A stretch of 8,599 nt of DNA, taken from contig JBOGWP010000112.1 of the NCBI GenBank assembly GCA_050693875.1, positions 1 through 8,599 of the forward strand, written 5' to 3'. The position numbers and the translations under genes are program-made. Below the pieces are notes generated by a model that made no database searches, was not told the DNA's origin, and saw only the letters and a list, made by a program, of their open reading frames with translations. The DNA is from JBOGWP01 sp050693875 (GTDB taxonomy: Bacteria; Actinomycetota; CADDZG01; JAHWKV01; JBOGWP01). Below are positions 1 through 6,873 of this stretch, one piece after another; the first letter of the stretch is position 1; each line of letters begins with the position of its first letter.

Positions 1-50
1 ATGCCGCCATGATGGGCGCGCTCGAGCAGGGCCGCATTGGGCATGGTCAC
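1..50 (-). CDS. 5' end of an unidentified protein (partial, transposase or helicase?)
   Basis: The start is GTG at 48-50, preceded by CAGGAG at 61-66. The spacing of 10 bases supports GTG over the in-frame ATG at 42-44. The visible residues are VTMPNAALLERAHHGG and the gene continues past the left edge. Sixteen residues are too few to assign a family. The ALLERA..GG pattern is similar to the N-terminus of some IS256-type transposases, which would fit the IS-like end just before it. Class 2 OLD genes are usually followed by a UvrD-like helicase gene (as in Gabija), so a helicase N-terminus is the other candidate. The function is left open. Confidence 0.3.
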   Translation of the reverse strand, partial: MTMPNAALLERAHHGG

Positions 51-119
51 GGTTCGGTGTCTCCTGTCTCGCCCTGGAGTGATTGAGGGCTACAGCCTGT
101 GTCTCACGTCATCCTGACA
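1..119 (-). mobile_element. Candidate insertion-sequence end, truncated at window edge
   Basis: Read on the minus strand, recognisable OLD/TOPRIM coding sequence stops near position 128. At 119 a new sequence begins with TGTCAGGATGACGTGAGACA. About 70 bases further in comes a ribosome binding site and a start codon (GTG at 48-50). A TGT start, a short leader and then an ORF is the usual layout of an IS481- or IS256-like element, and an insertion here would explain why the TOPRIM domain is lost. No transposase motif is visible because only 16 codons lie in the window, and the other IS end is outside it. It could instead be a simple deletion junction. Confidence 0.33.
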
Positions 120-1286
120 GACAGGGAGGTGTGCGAGCGGCATCCCACCGTGAGCCTCGGCCCAGCGGCGCTCGAGTGCACGGCAGAGCCCCACCTCTGT
201 CGCGCCCTCGGTGATGATCACCTTGCGGCCGAGCAAAGCCTCCGGCGCCGCACGAATAGCACCCTGAACCTCATCGGGGACGGCCTTCACTGTCGTCGTT
301 CCGCCGAGCGAAGTCACCACGCGCAGTTCGCTCGCGGTGAGCTCAACGACGGCGACTTCAGAGTGCGTCGTCAGCACCACTTGGCCTTTCTCGGCCGTGC
401 GCAGTTCGCGGATGAGGTGACGCAGTCTGTGGGGCTCGAGGCCCGTTTCGATCTCGTCGACAAGTACTAGGCCACCTTCGGAAAACGAGGCACGCTGCAC
501 GGCCAGAGCGGCCAAGCGGCGGCTTCCGAGACCGGCAGCCCGTACGGGCACCGTACCGTCGTGAAGCGCCAGTGCAGCTGCTCCGACGCCCATCGCGCCG
601 GGGTCCAAAGCAGGTCCGTATGTTTGTGAAGCGCCTGCGCCGAGCGCCTTCGCAGCACTCGAGGCTTCCTCCGCAGCCCGTTTCAGCTCCACCATCTCCG
701 CCGCCTTGACGTGTTCCCGTGCCAGCCTGTGTGCGGCTGCCAGGGTTCGCCCCATCTCCTCCGTTGAATCCGTCAGACGGAGCAGAGCCGAGCCGCGCCC
801 CCAAGTGAGATGTCGCTCCACCTCGGGACCGAGGCGCGTGGCGCCGAGAGACTCTCGATCCCGCGCCGAGATTGGGCGCGGTTCGGCCTGACGATCGTTC
901 ACGACTTCCCACCGCGGCTCCAAAGAGTCGTCGATCGTGAGGCGTATCGTGATGACCGGCTCGTCGTCTCCCTCGGGTTCATCGTGGAGGCCTTCTTCTC
1001 CCCACCCCCGCAGTTCGAGACCAAACTTCTGGTCGCTCAGTAGCCCACCCGGCATGTCACCGACGGTCGCCTCGATCATGATCGGCTCCGCGGGGTTGCC
1101 CGTGTGGAAGTCGATGTCTGAGGCGGGGAGCGACCAGCGGGGGGATAGAACCCACTCGATCGCCTCGAGGATGCTTGTCTTGGTGGAGTCCCCGGGACCC
1201 ACGAGGCAAATCGTTCGACCGCCGAGGGTCCAATCCAACTCGCGGATCCCCCGGAAGCCCACGATACGCAGACGCCTCAGGTTCAT
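90..1286 (-). CDS. OLD/GajA-like AAA ATPase, TOPRIM nuclease domain truncated
   Basis: This is an ATP-dependent endonuclease-type protein of the OLD (overcoming lysogenization defect) family. The ABC-like ATPase half is complete. It has an N-terminal RRLRIVGFRGI strand, Walker A GPGDSTKT (30-37), an ABC-signature-like segment LGSRRLAAL (253-261), Walker B GLVLVDEIE with catalytic Glu278, a D-loop TGLEPH (281-286) and a switch His308 in TTHSE. The TOPRIM domain starts normally with KVIITEGATEVGL (Glu360) but similarity ends around residue 387 (LAHLPV) and a stop follows at 398. The expected DGGG and DxD metal-binding motifs are missing. Family members are usually about 550-650 residues. The first ATG (1284-1286) fits the family N-terminus. 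It has no clear Shine-Dalgarno, but a -10-like hexamer lies 8 bases upstream, suggesting a leaderless message. The protein probably cannot cut DNA and is likely a decayed defence gene; ATPase activity alone might persist. Confidence 0.82.
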   Translation of the reverse strand: MNLRRLRIVGFRGIRELDWTLGGRTICLVGPGDSTKTSILEAIEWVLSPRWSLPASDIDFHTGNPAEPIMIEATVGDMPGGLLSDQKFGLELRGWGEEGLHDEPEGDDEPVITIRLTIDDSLEPRWEVVNDRQAEPRPISARDRESLGATRLGPEVERHLTWGRGSALLRLTDSTEEMGRTLAAAHRLAREHVKAAEMVELKRAAEEASSAAKALGAGASQTYGPALDPGAMGVGAAALALHDGTVPVRAAGLGSRRLAALAVQRASFSEGGLVLVDEIETGLEPHRLRHLIRELRTAEKGQVVLTTHSEVAVVELTASELRVVTSLGGTTTVKAVPDEVQGAIRAAPEALLGRKVIITEGATEVGLCRALERRWAEAHGGMPLAHLPVCQDDVRHRL

Positions 1287-1294
1287 TCGCGGGA

Positions 1295-1300
1295 AGAATA
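1295..1300 (-). promoter_or_regulatory. Candidate -10 box of the OLD-like gene (leaderless)
   Basis: TATTCT on the minus strand ends 8 bases before the ATG at 1284-1286. Transcription would start at or next to the A of ATG, which is common in actinobacteria and would explain why no Shine-Dalgarno is seen. No good -35 hexamer lies 16-19 bases upstream, so the call is tentative. Confidence 0.28.
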
Positions 1301-1381
1301 CGGGGTGCGCCCTCGGGACTCCCTCCGCTGCCTCGGGCGCGGGGCGTTGGGGGAGTCGAGGGGCCGGCCATCCGTCGCGAA

Positions 1382-1410
1382 TCGAGAGGGTTACGAGAGG
1401 AATTCGAGAG
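1382..1410. repeat. Phased heptamer array A, 3 x NCGAGAG, 11-bp period
   Basis: Three heptamers lie on the plus strand: TCGAGAG (1382-1388), ACGAGAG (1393-1399) and TCGAGAG (1404-1410). They are separated by 4-bp spacers GGTT and GAAT, so the period is exactly 11 bp, close to one helical turn, which is typical of cooperative protein binding to one face of DNA. The array sits 96-124 bases upstream of the OLD-like start codon, between it and the stop of the HTH-like ORF. A 4-copy version occurs at 6982-7021. SARP-type regulators bind heptameric direct repeats with the same 11-bp spacing; that is an analogy only, and no SARP gene is visible. Confidence 0.55.
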
Positions 1411-1428
1411 GCCTCGATCTCATGATTC

Positions 1429-1866
1429 TCAACCGGATGTCGTCTTCGGCATGTGCTTGCCCGGCAAGCGCTGTGCTTGATGCACGGCGGTAACGTGCGA
1501 CCCGTACCGCCTCAGCACAGTTCCGACCCCCGGGAGCCCGTTGACTGTGCGGAAATCGGGTTGACCCGGCCAGCGGCCCGTCCGCGCATGGAAGTCTCGG
1601 ATGGCACCCAGGATTGCCTCGTCGTTCCACCGGCGCTGCTGGCGGCTCTTCTCGAGACCGAGCAGCGCGGACCGGTGATACGAGGGATTGGTTCGGTGGA
1701 GGCACTGGGTGCGGCGTGCATGATCGACGCGCGTCTCCAGGTCCTGCCGACCGTCTGACCAGGGCACATCGAGGTCGGGCGCCGCCACGGATGCAGGGTC
1801 GCGATGGTTAGAGTTAATGGGTGCTGGGACCACCCAGCTTGTCGTTGTACTAACCAAGGGGGACAC
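1429..1866 (-). CDS. Small protein with a homeodomain-like HTH segment, probably a remnant
   Basis: This is an open frame of 145 codons. The recognisable part is residues 79-130, with RWNDEAILGAIRDFHARTGR followed by WPGQPDF, NGLPG and VLRRYGS. The pattern of W-x3-AI, a short helix, TGR.P, and then a second motif ending in RRYGS resembles a homeodomain-like HTH found in actinobacterial DNA-binding and recombinase-associated proteins. Residues 50-78, rich in His, Arg and Cys, could belong to the same fragment. The first 45 residues look like non-coding sequence read through, so the listed start (17 bases inside the recombinase fragment upstream) is probably not the native one. No ribosome binding site supports it. 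The gene likely lost its 5' part during the rearrangements that left the recombinase stub. It could also be a spurious frame around a short conserved piece. Confidence 0.4.
   Translation of the reverse strand: MSPLVSTTTSWVVPAPINSNHRDPASVAAPDLDVPWSDGRQDLETRVDHARRTQCLHRTNPSYHRSALLGLEKSRQQRRWNDEAILGAIRDFHARTGRWPGQPDFRTVNGLPGVGTVLRRYGSHVTAVHQAQRLPGKHMPKTTSG
1823..1838. terminator. Hairpin just past the recombinase stub
   Basis: GCTGGG and CCCAGC form a perfect 6-bp stem around a 4-base loop (ACCA). It lies 12 bases beyond the TAG stop of the serine recombinase fragment on the minus strand. There is no T-tract on either strand, so it is a weak candidate for an intrinsic terminator. It could equally be a recombination-site arm or chance. 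Confidence 0.25.
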
Positions 1867-2230
1867 GGATTACCGGGTGGATGGCGTTCTTCGCCTCCAC
1901 ATTGAGGTGATCGATGAGCTTCCTGAGCAGGCTATTCACCTTGGGAGCCGGTGCCGTCTCGAGTTGTTCGGCGAGCTTCTTGGCTGCGGCTTGCGTGGCC
2001 TTGACCGACGGCTTGGCCGGAGTGGAGGTGAGAGCGTCGCTGAGTTCCTGTCGGCGGCCTTCGAGGCCGTTGAGCTGAGCCTTGAGGTCTACGAGCCGTT
2101 CTTCGCAGAGCTGAGGATCCATGGCCCCGGAGTCGAAGGCGCGCAGGTATCGGTCGACGCTTGCGCGGACGTCTCGGAGTTGGCGCTCCACGGCCGTCAG
2201 CTCGCGCTTCTGTTTGGGTTGTGCTCGGTC
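1850..2230 (-). pseudogene. Large serine recombinase, C-terminal fragment only
   Basis: From about position 2209 to the stop at 1850 the frame encodes the C-terminal end of a large serine recombinase. There is an Arg/Glu-rich helix (ELTAVERQLRDVRASVDRYL), the segment AFDSGAMDPQLCEERL, a second helix LKAQLNGLEGRRQEL, an Ala/Lys-rich helix, and the characteristic end LIDHLNVEAKNAIHPVIRVP. In intact enzymes this coiled-coil region lies behind the resolvase catalytic domain and the recombinase zinc ribbon. Here the catalytic Ser domain, the RecA-like 'recombinase' domain and the zinc ribbon are all absent. The same frame stays open to 2440, but that part is not recombinase-like. Intact large serine recombinases are about 450-600 residues, so roughly three quarters of the gene is gone. 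It marks a former integrated element (phage, IME or ICE). It cannot be active. Confidence 0.68.
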
Positions 2231-2459
2231 CCACCGCGCGCCTTGGGGGCCCACGGGAGGCCCATCGTCTGGGCCACGCGCACCTGCCGTCGAACTCGGG
2301 TTGCTGGTTGTCCGCGATCCGCTGGTTCTGGGTCTTCGTGCTCCTCCTTGTGCATGTTCCTTGTACGACGTGTCGACGAGGATCATCGGTAGACGTTCAG
2401 GTTCGAGGTGGACCGCACCGTCGATCGGGTACAGGTCCATGCTGGTGTCGATCGGCGGG
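2231..2459 (-). other. Junction sequence between recombinase stub and hydrolase gene
   Basis: The minus-strand frame is open from an ATG at 2438-2440. It begins MDLYPIDGAVHLEPERLP and then becomes low-complexity Ser/Arg/Pro-rich sequence that looks non-coding. The YPIDGAVH phrase might be the tail of another broken gene (it faintly recalls the C-terminus of FAD-linked oxidases), but I cannot assign it. No terminator with a T-tract follows the hydrolase stop. Confidence 0.3.
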
Positions 2460-3299
2460 TCAGGCCGGCTGCTGCGCTGGCGCGAAGAACTCGATGAGTG
2501 CCTCGGCGAGCGCCTCGGGATGGGTCAACGGGGCGGCGTGCCCGGGGCCGGGGATCTCTTGTATTTCTGCGTTGGGGACGTGGTCGGCTACGTGCCGCGC
2601 GCAGGTCGTGAAGAAGGGCTTGGTGTCAGATCCCGTGAGCACCAGCACCGGAGCAGAGATGGTGCCGAGCACTGCCGGCGGCAGAACGTCGGCGGCTTCA
2701 TCCTCGTCCATCGCCTGCTGGAGCAGGTTGAGCAGATTCGGGACGTAGCGGGCGGCAGCCTCGATGTAGCCGGCGTCCTCGGCGCCGGCGATGTCTTGGT
2801 CGGTGAAGGGCCAGCGAAGGAACGTGCCAACCGCAGCTGCCAGGTTGCCTTCGGCCGCCAGCTCGGCTGTACGGGTGACGGCTGCGCCGGCGACCGCTTG
2901 CTCGGCCTCGTCCATCAGGCTCAGGAACCCCGGCTCGAACGGGGCAACCGCGGCCACAGCATCGGGCCGCGTCGCTGCTACGCCGAGCGCGAAGTAGCCG
3001 CCGCCAGACCAGCCCACCAGTCCGGCGGGCTCTCCGACGCTGTCGACGTAGGTGGCGAAATCCTCGAGGATCCGACTGGTGCGAAGGTCGGAGTGGTCTC
3101 CGCTGAGGCCACGGCCGCGGACACTCGGAAGATGGCAGGTGTACCGGTCGGTCAGGTGTCCCACCACTCGCTGCCAGTCGAGGTCGCCATCGCCAACAGC
3201 GCCTTGCAGGAACACGAGCGGCCGTCCCTCGCCGTGCACGGTCCCACCGATCGTGACGCCGTCGGTGGTGGTCACGTAGTGGGTGCGTTGGTTGCTCAT
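2460..3299 (-). CDS. Alpha/beta-fold hydrolase
   Basis: This 279-residue protein is a complete, soluble alpha/beta-hydrolase with no signal peptide. Motifs are in the normal order: a strand and oxyanion-hole region at PLVFLQGAVGD (27-37, Gln replacing the more common His), RGRGLSGD (61-68), a nucleophile elbow GWSGG with Ser98, a cap region rich in Ala and Glu (about 125-205), the acid residue Asp225 in LTGSDTKPF, and the catalytic His254 in PGPGHAAPLTHPE. The length is normal for the family. The ATG at 3297-3299 has a strong ribosome binding site (AGGGAGG, 5-base spacing). The substrate cannot be read from the sequence; esters, lactones or haloalkanes are all possible, and many such proteins are generic esterases. 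The gene follows the ATPase/LuxR regulator on the same strand with a 100-base gap, so it may share its transcript or be its target. Confidence 0.9.
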   Translation of the reverse strand: MSNQRTHYVTTTDGVTIGGTVHGEGRPLVFLQGAVGDGDLDWQRVVGHLTDRYTCHLPSVRGRGLSGDHSDLRTSRILEDFATYVDSVGEPAGLVGWSGGGYFALGVAATRPDAVAAVAPFEPGFLSLMDEAEQAVAGAAVTRTAELAAEGNLAAAVGTFLRWPFTDQDIAGAEDAGYIEAAARYVPNLLNLLQQAMDEDEAADVLPPAVLGTISAPVLVLTGSDTKPFFTTCARHVADHVPNAEIQEIPGPGHAAPLTHPEALAEALIEFFAPAQQPA

Positions 3300-3304
3300 T
3301 GCTG

Positions 3305-3311
3305 CCTCCCT
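3305..3311 (-). promoter_or_regulatory. Ribosome binding site of the hydrolase gene
   Basis: AGGGAGG on the minus strand, 5 bases before the ATG at 3297-3299. It fixes the start of the hydrolase and shows the gene can be translated independently of the LuxR gene upstream. Confidence 0.75.
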
Positions 3312-3365
3312 GTGTCTCGCGTGGTCACGCCTGCAACGGTGGCACAGAAGACGTGGGGGAACGTC

Positions 3366-3377
3366 ACCCGATCGGGT
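3366..3377. promoter_or_regulatory. 12-bp palindrome between LuxR and hydrolase genes
   Basis: ACCCGATCGGGT is a perfect 12-bp palindrome in the 100-base gap between the stop of the LuxR-type regulator and the hydrolase start, 67 bases upstream of the hydrolase ATG. Its position would suit a dimeric regulator's operator, possibly that of the adjacent LuxR protein. No T-tract follows, so it is unlikely to be a terminator. With this GC content a short GATC-centred palindrome can also arise by chance. Confidence 0.25.
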
Positions 3378-3399
3378 ACGTTTCGCCGGTCAGCGTGCA

Positions 3400-6183
3400 C
3401 TACAGGTCGCGGCGGGCGACCTCTGCGGCGAGATCGGCGCGTCCGTCCACCTCCACCTTGGCGTAGATGTGGGACAGGTGCTTCTTGACCGTGTTGACGC
3501 TCATGAACAGGAGCTGACCGATCGCGGCGTTGGTGTGGCCTCGGGCGACAAGCCGCACGACGTCGAGTTCGACGGGAGTCAGTGACGCCCAGCCGATCTG
3601 CGGGCGTTGACGCTCGCCCCGCCCGCGGCGGGCATAGGCGATCGCTTCGGCCAGCGACAGCTGGCTGCCGGCGTCCCAGCATGCGGTGACGTCGGCCGAG
3701 TCCAGTTCGGCCCGTGCGGTGTCGCGGGCACGTTCGAAGCGGTCGGCCTGGAGGGAGAAGCGGGCGATGCCCGTGTCGGTGTGGAACCGTTGCGACGCTG
3801 CGAGCAGGCGAAGCGACCGCTCGGGCTCGCCGAGGGGCACGGCCAGGTCGGCGATCGCCTCCAGCGCCGCGGCGGCCCCGACCCGGTCGCCGTAGTCGTC
3901 CAGGACCTCCAGGCTGTCATGGGCCAGCTCCGAGGCCTCTTCGAGGTCCTCGTCCTCCCTGGCCAGTTCCGCAAGGCCGAGCAACGACCGACCCAGCGTG
4001 TGGGGGAGCCGTGGGTCGGTCGACAGTGCGCGGCAGGCCTCCAGGTGTGCTCGGGCGTCGTCGTGGCGCTGCTGGCTTCGCGCGATAATGCCCAGCAGCC
4101 ACTCGCCGATCGCCTCGTCCACTCGGCTGCCGCCACCACGGCCGATCCGCACGATCTCCGCGGCCGTGGCCCGAGCGGCTTCCATGTCGCCGGATGCGTA
4201 GGCCGACACCCCCAGCCAGTGACGCGACCACATCCCGTAATGGGTCCACTCGAGGGCTCGCGGTCCCAGCGCTGCCTGGGCCTCGGACAGCCAGTCCTGC
4301 GCTCGGGTGTGATCGCCTTGCAGGACGGCGGCTGCTGCCAGCCCGGTGAGCCCGGCCGCCTCCCACCCGGGACGTCCCAGCTGCCGGCTGAGCTCGACGG
4401 CACGTCGGGCATGTCGGCGCACCTGGTCGAGCCGGCCGGACCATGCCAGCCACGCCAGAGCGCCCCCGTGGGCGGCCGGCAGATGGAAGGCGAGGTCGTT
4501 GGCCTCGCACACCTCCACGTCCTGCTGGAACAGGTGGTACCCGGCGTCGATCGAGCGGCTGATAAGGAGTGCCGCCCCAGCGAACTGCAGGACGTGAGCG
4601 TGGGTCGACGCATCCTCGCACCGCTTCGCGAGTTGGAGCGCCTGCTCGACGTCAGCGTCCACCTGCTCGCTGGTCGACAACCCAGAAAGAACCCCCGACA
4701 GGGCTCGTTGCGCCAACGCGACCGCGAGGGCACCGCCCACATCAGCGGCGCGCGCCAGGGCGGCCGCCTGGTTCGCCGACCGATGGAAGCTGGCCGGCTC
4801 GCTGGTGGCAAGGGCCAGGGCCGCCGCGGTGTTCAACCCCCGCACGCGCTCGTCGTCAGGGGCGCCCGGGACTTCTGCCGCGTCGTGCAGCCGGCGGTGC
4901 ATCTCCCCGGACAGGCCGCGCTCGAGCCAGAAGCGGACGATCGGCTCGGTGATGCCCACCAGTCCCCGCAGGTCGCCTGTTTCGGCCGCCCAGTCCATCG
5001 CGGCACGCAGGTCATCCAGATCGGCCGCGAGCCGCGCCACCCAGGGCTCGGGCTGTGCACCATGCAGACCCTCCCGCGCCCGCCCTGCCAGCCCGACATG
5101 GAACTCCAGGTGGCGGCCACGCACCCGATCGGGGTCGTCCAGCTCGGACAGCCGCTGCCGGGCATACACGCGGATGGTCTCCAACAGCCGGTAGCGGGCC
5201 CTGCCGTGGCGCTCGACCACCTGCACCATTGAGTGCTCGGCCAGGGCGGCGACCAGGTCGAGCACGTCGTCGCGGTCAATCCCCTCTCCGCCCACCACCT
5301 CCTCGGCAGCATCCAGTTCGAACGATCCGGCGAACACCGACAGTCTCGCCAACGCCAACCGCTGCGCCTCGTCGAGCAGGTCGTAGCTCCAGTCCAGCGA
5401 CGCCTCCAGCGTCCGCTGACGTGCCGGCGCCCCCCGCACTCCGCCGGTCAACAACCCGAACCGGTCCGACAACCCGGCTGCGATCTGGCCCGGCGCCAGC
5501 GCCCGCACCCGCGCCGCCGCCAGCTCGATCGCCAACGGGATCCCATCCAGGCGCCGGCAGATCTCGGCCACCGCCATGGCGTTGTCGTCACGGATCCGAA
5601 AGTCCGCGGTCACCTGCCGAGCCCGCACCTCGAACAACCGCGCCGCGGCCGCTACCGCGACCGTGCTGGCGGACCTAGCATCGGGGTCGGGCACCGGCAG
5701 CCCGGCGACTTCGAACGTCGCCTCACCATCGACGACCAGCGGCACGCGGCTGGTGGCCAGCACATGCAGCCGCGGACACACCGACGACAACTCGCCGACC
5801 AACTCCGCGCACGCTGCCGCCAGGTGCTCGCAGTTGTCGAGCACGCCCAGCAGATGCCGTGCGCGGAGCTGCTCGGCGAGCGTGTCGGTCAACGCCTGCT
5901 GGGATCGCTCGTGGACGCCCACCGCCGCGGCGACGGCCGCAGCGACCATCCCGGGGTCGTTCACCCCTTGCAGGTCCACCCAACAGGCCCCATCGGGGAA
6001 CCGGGACGCTACATCCCCCGCGACCTGCACAGCCAGGCGCGTCTTGCCGCAGCCACCTGGACCGGTCAACGTCACCACCCGGGCATCCGCGACCAGGTCA
6101 GCCACCTTCGCACGTTCACGCTCACGGCCGACGAACGCCGCGACCCCGACAGGCAGCCCGCTCTGCATCTCCATGGACCCCAT
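3400..6183 (-). CDS. LuxR-family transcriptional regulator with N-terminal NTPase and TPR-like region
   Basis: This is a large regulator, 927 residues from the preferred start. Numbered from the first upstream ATG (6301-6303), it holds FVGRERE (57-63), Walker A GPGGCGKT (81-88), Walker B LLGVLDN (151-157), a sensor-like VLATSR (181-186) and the GIPLAIEL motif (254-261) of STAND/NB-ARC-type ATPases. A long Ala/Leu-rich alpha-helical region (about 380-880) of TPR-like repeats follows. The last 61 residues are a LuxR/GerE HTH (SLTPVELDVVRLVARGHTN, then SVNTVKKHLSHIYAKVEV). Such proteins act as cytoplasmic signal-responsive activators that oligomerise on ATP and ligand binding. I prefer the ATG at 6181-6183 because the 40 residues before it are Arg/Pro/Ser-rich and family-unlike, and a -10-like box sits inside that stretch. 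The alpha/beta-hydrolase gene directly downstream is the obvious candidate target. The signal it senses is unknown. Confidence 0.9.
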   Translation of the reverse strand: MGSMEMQSGLPVGVAAFVGRERERAKVADLVADARVVTLTGPGGCGKTRLAVQVAGDVASRFPDGACWVDLQGVNDPGMVAAAVAAAVGVHERSQQALTDTLAEQLRARHLLGVLDNCEHLAAACAELVGELSSVCPRLHVLATSRVPLVVDGEATFEVAGLPVPDPDARSASTVAVAAAARLFEVRARQVTADFRIRDDNAMAVAEICRRLDGIPLAIELAAARVRALAPGQIAAGLSDRFGLLTGGVRGAPARQRTLEASLDWSYDLLDEAQRLALARLSVFAGSFELDAAEEVVGGEGIDRDDVLDLVAALAEHSMVQVVERHGRARYRLLETIRVYARQRLSELDDPDRVRGRHLEFHVGLAGRAREGLHGAQPEPWVARLAADLDDLRAAMDWAAETGDLRGLVGITEPIVRFWLERGLSGEMHRRLHDAAEVPGAPDDERVRGLNTAAALALATSEPASFHRSANQAAALARAADVGGALAVALAQRALSGVLSGLSTSEQVDADVEQALQLAKRCEDASTHAHVLQFAGAALLISRSIDAGYHLFQQDVEVCEANDLAFHLPAAHGGALAWLAWSGRLDQVRRHARRAVELSRQLGRPGWEAAGLTGLAAAAVLQGDHTRAQDWLSEAQAALGPRALEWTHYGMWSRHWLGVSAYASGDMEAARATAAEIVRIGRGGGSRVDEAIGEWLLGIIARSQQRHDDARAHLEACRALSTDPRLPHTLGRSLLGLAELAREDEDLEEASELAHDSLEVLDDYGDRVGAAAALEAIADLAVPLGEPERSLRLLAASQRFHTDTGIARFSLQADRFERARDTARAELDSADVTACWDAGSQLSLAEAIAYARRGRGERQRPQIGWASLTPVELDVVRLVARGHTNAAIGQLLFMSVNTVKKHLSHIYAKVEVDGRADLAAEVARRDL

Positions 6184-6500
6184 CTTGCCCCGATAGTACG
6201 AGCACGCCAGCACATGCGCCCGTGCACTCCCGTGGGGGCGCGCAGAGCGGGGACTTCTTCCGAGCGGGGTCGGGCCTGCGGTCCTTGGCCCGGAGGACCG
6301 CACTCATGCCGAGTACGCGAGCACCGGATTCAAGTCCTCTTCATGGTCGTCGCGGGCTCGCGACGGTCATGGGCGTCTGGCTGTGCTCACGATGGCGATC
6401 GAAATCACTGCGGTTGTGATCGCCAGCCTCACCTCAATGGTCGCCGCCGACGCCGAGCGATGGGTGCTTCCATCCGATGTCGTCGGCGAGGGTCGGGTAG
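6184..6500. other. Intergenic region upstream of the LuxR-type gene
   Basis: Apart from the candidate -10 box, I see no gene, RNA or repeat that I can support in these 317 bases. A 41-codon plus-strand frame (6392-6517, starting MAIEITAVVIASLTSMVAA) has a hydrophobic start. It has no convincing ribosome binding site, runs into the IS3 end and has no recognisable relative, so it is not called a gene. Confidence 0.4.
6193..6198 (-). promoter_or_regulatory. Candidate -10 box of the LuxR-type gene
   Basis: TACTAT on the minus strand, 9 bases before the preferred ATG (6181-6183). GGGGCAAG directly precedes that ATG. Transcription would begin within a few bases of the start codon, giving a leaderless or nearly leaderless message. 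The -35 region is not recognisable. The box falls inside the longer upstream ORF extension, which argues for the downstream start. Confidence 0.33.
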
Positions 6501-6550
6501 TGAATCGCGACGGGTAACCCGGAGGCTCCAATCCGTGGGAGGATGGAGCC

Positions 6551-6873
6551 ATGACACGAACGAGCAGGTTCCCCAAGGAGATGCGTGACCCGGTCGGTCC
6601 GCCTGGCGCCTGGAAGGCGCCGAGGAGCATGGGTCGCTGTGGGCCTCGATCCGGTCGGTGGCGGCCAAGATGGGCACGTCGGCTGAGTCGTTGCGCCGGT
6701 GGGTGCGCCGGGCCGAGATCGACGCCGGCACCCGAGCAGGGTTGACCACCGATGATCGTGAGCGCCTCAAGCGGCTGGAGCGCGAGAACTTCGAGCTGCA
6801 GCGGGCGAATGAGATGCTCAAGAGCGCCTCGGCTTTCTTCGCGGCGGAGCTCGACCGCCCACAGAAGCGATGA
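6551..6873 (+). pseudogene. IS3-family transposase orfA, two frameshifts
   Basis: OrfA is the DNA-binding half of the IS3 transposase. Read from ATG 6551 the protein begins MTRTSRFPKEMRD, then a single extra C in the run at 6589-6591 shifts the frame. Removing it restores RSVRLAL, and a second extra C at 6609-6610 shifts it again. After that the frame reads EGAEEHGSLWASIRSVAAK and then KMGTSAESLRRWVRRAEIDA. The tail ERLKRLERENFELQRANEML is the leucine-zipper helix used for multimerisation. It ends in PQKR with a TGA at 6871-6873. All expected parts are present: HTH with SLRRWVR, zipper and stop overlapping orfB. The ribosome binding site GGAGG lies about 8 bases upstream of the ATG. The two +1 insertions in C runs inactivate it unless they are sequencing errors. 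Confidence 0.78.

Noticed and set aside
112..124. CCTG-ACAGA-CAGG hairpin as a terminator of the OLD-like gene
   Set aside because: The stem is only 4 bp, there is no T-tract, and it lies inside the coding frame before the stop.
845..857. CGAGAG-A-CTCTCG palindrome similar to the heptamer core
   Set aside because: It is inside conserved OLD coding sequence (SARDRESLG), is a single inverted pair without the 11-bp phase, and is likely due to codon choice.
6184..6303. Upstream extension of the LuxR-type protein (40 residues from ATG 6301-6303)
   Set aside because: The extension is Arg/Pro/Ser-rich, unlike family N-termini, and contains a -10-like box just before the ATG at 6181-6183.
6325..6350. 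GGATTCAAGTCC resembling a tRNA T-arm
   Set aside because: The stem is only 3 bp and no acceptor, D- or anticodon arm can be built around it.
2121..6588. Long plus-strand open frames across the LuxR and hydrolase genes (up to about 540 codons)
   Set aside because: They lie antisense to two clearly conserved genes, their translations are Arg/Pro/Gly-rich without any domain, and such mirror frames are expected from high third-position GC.
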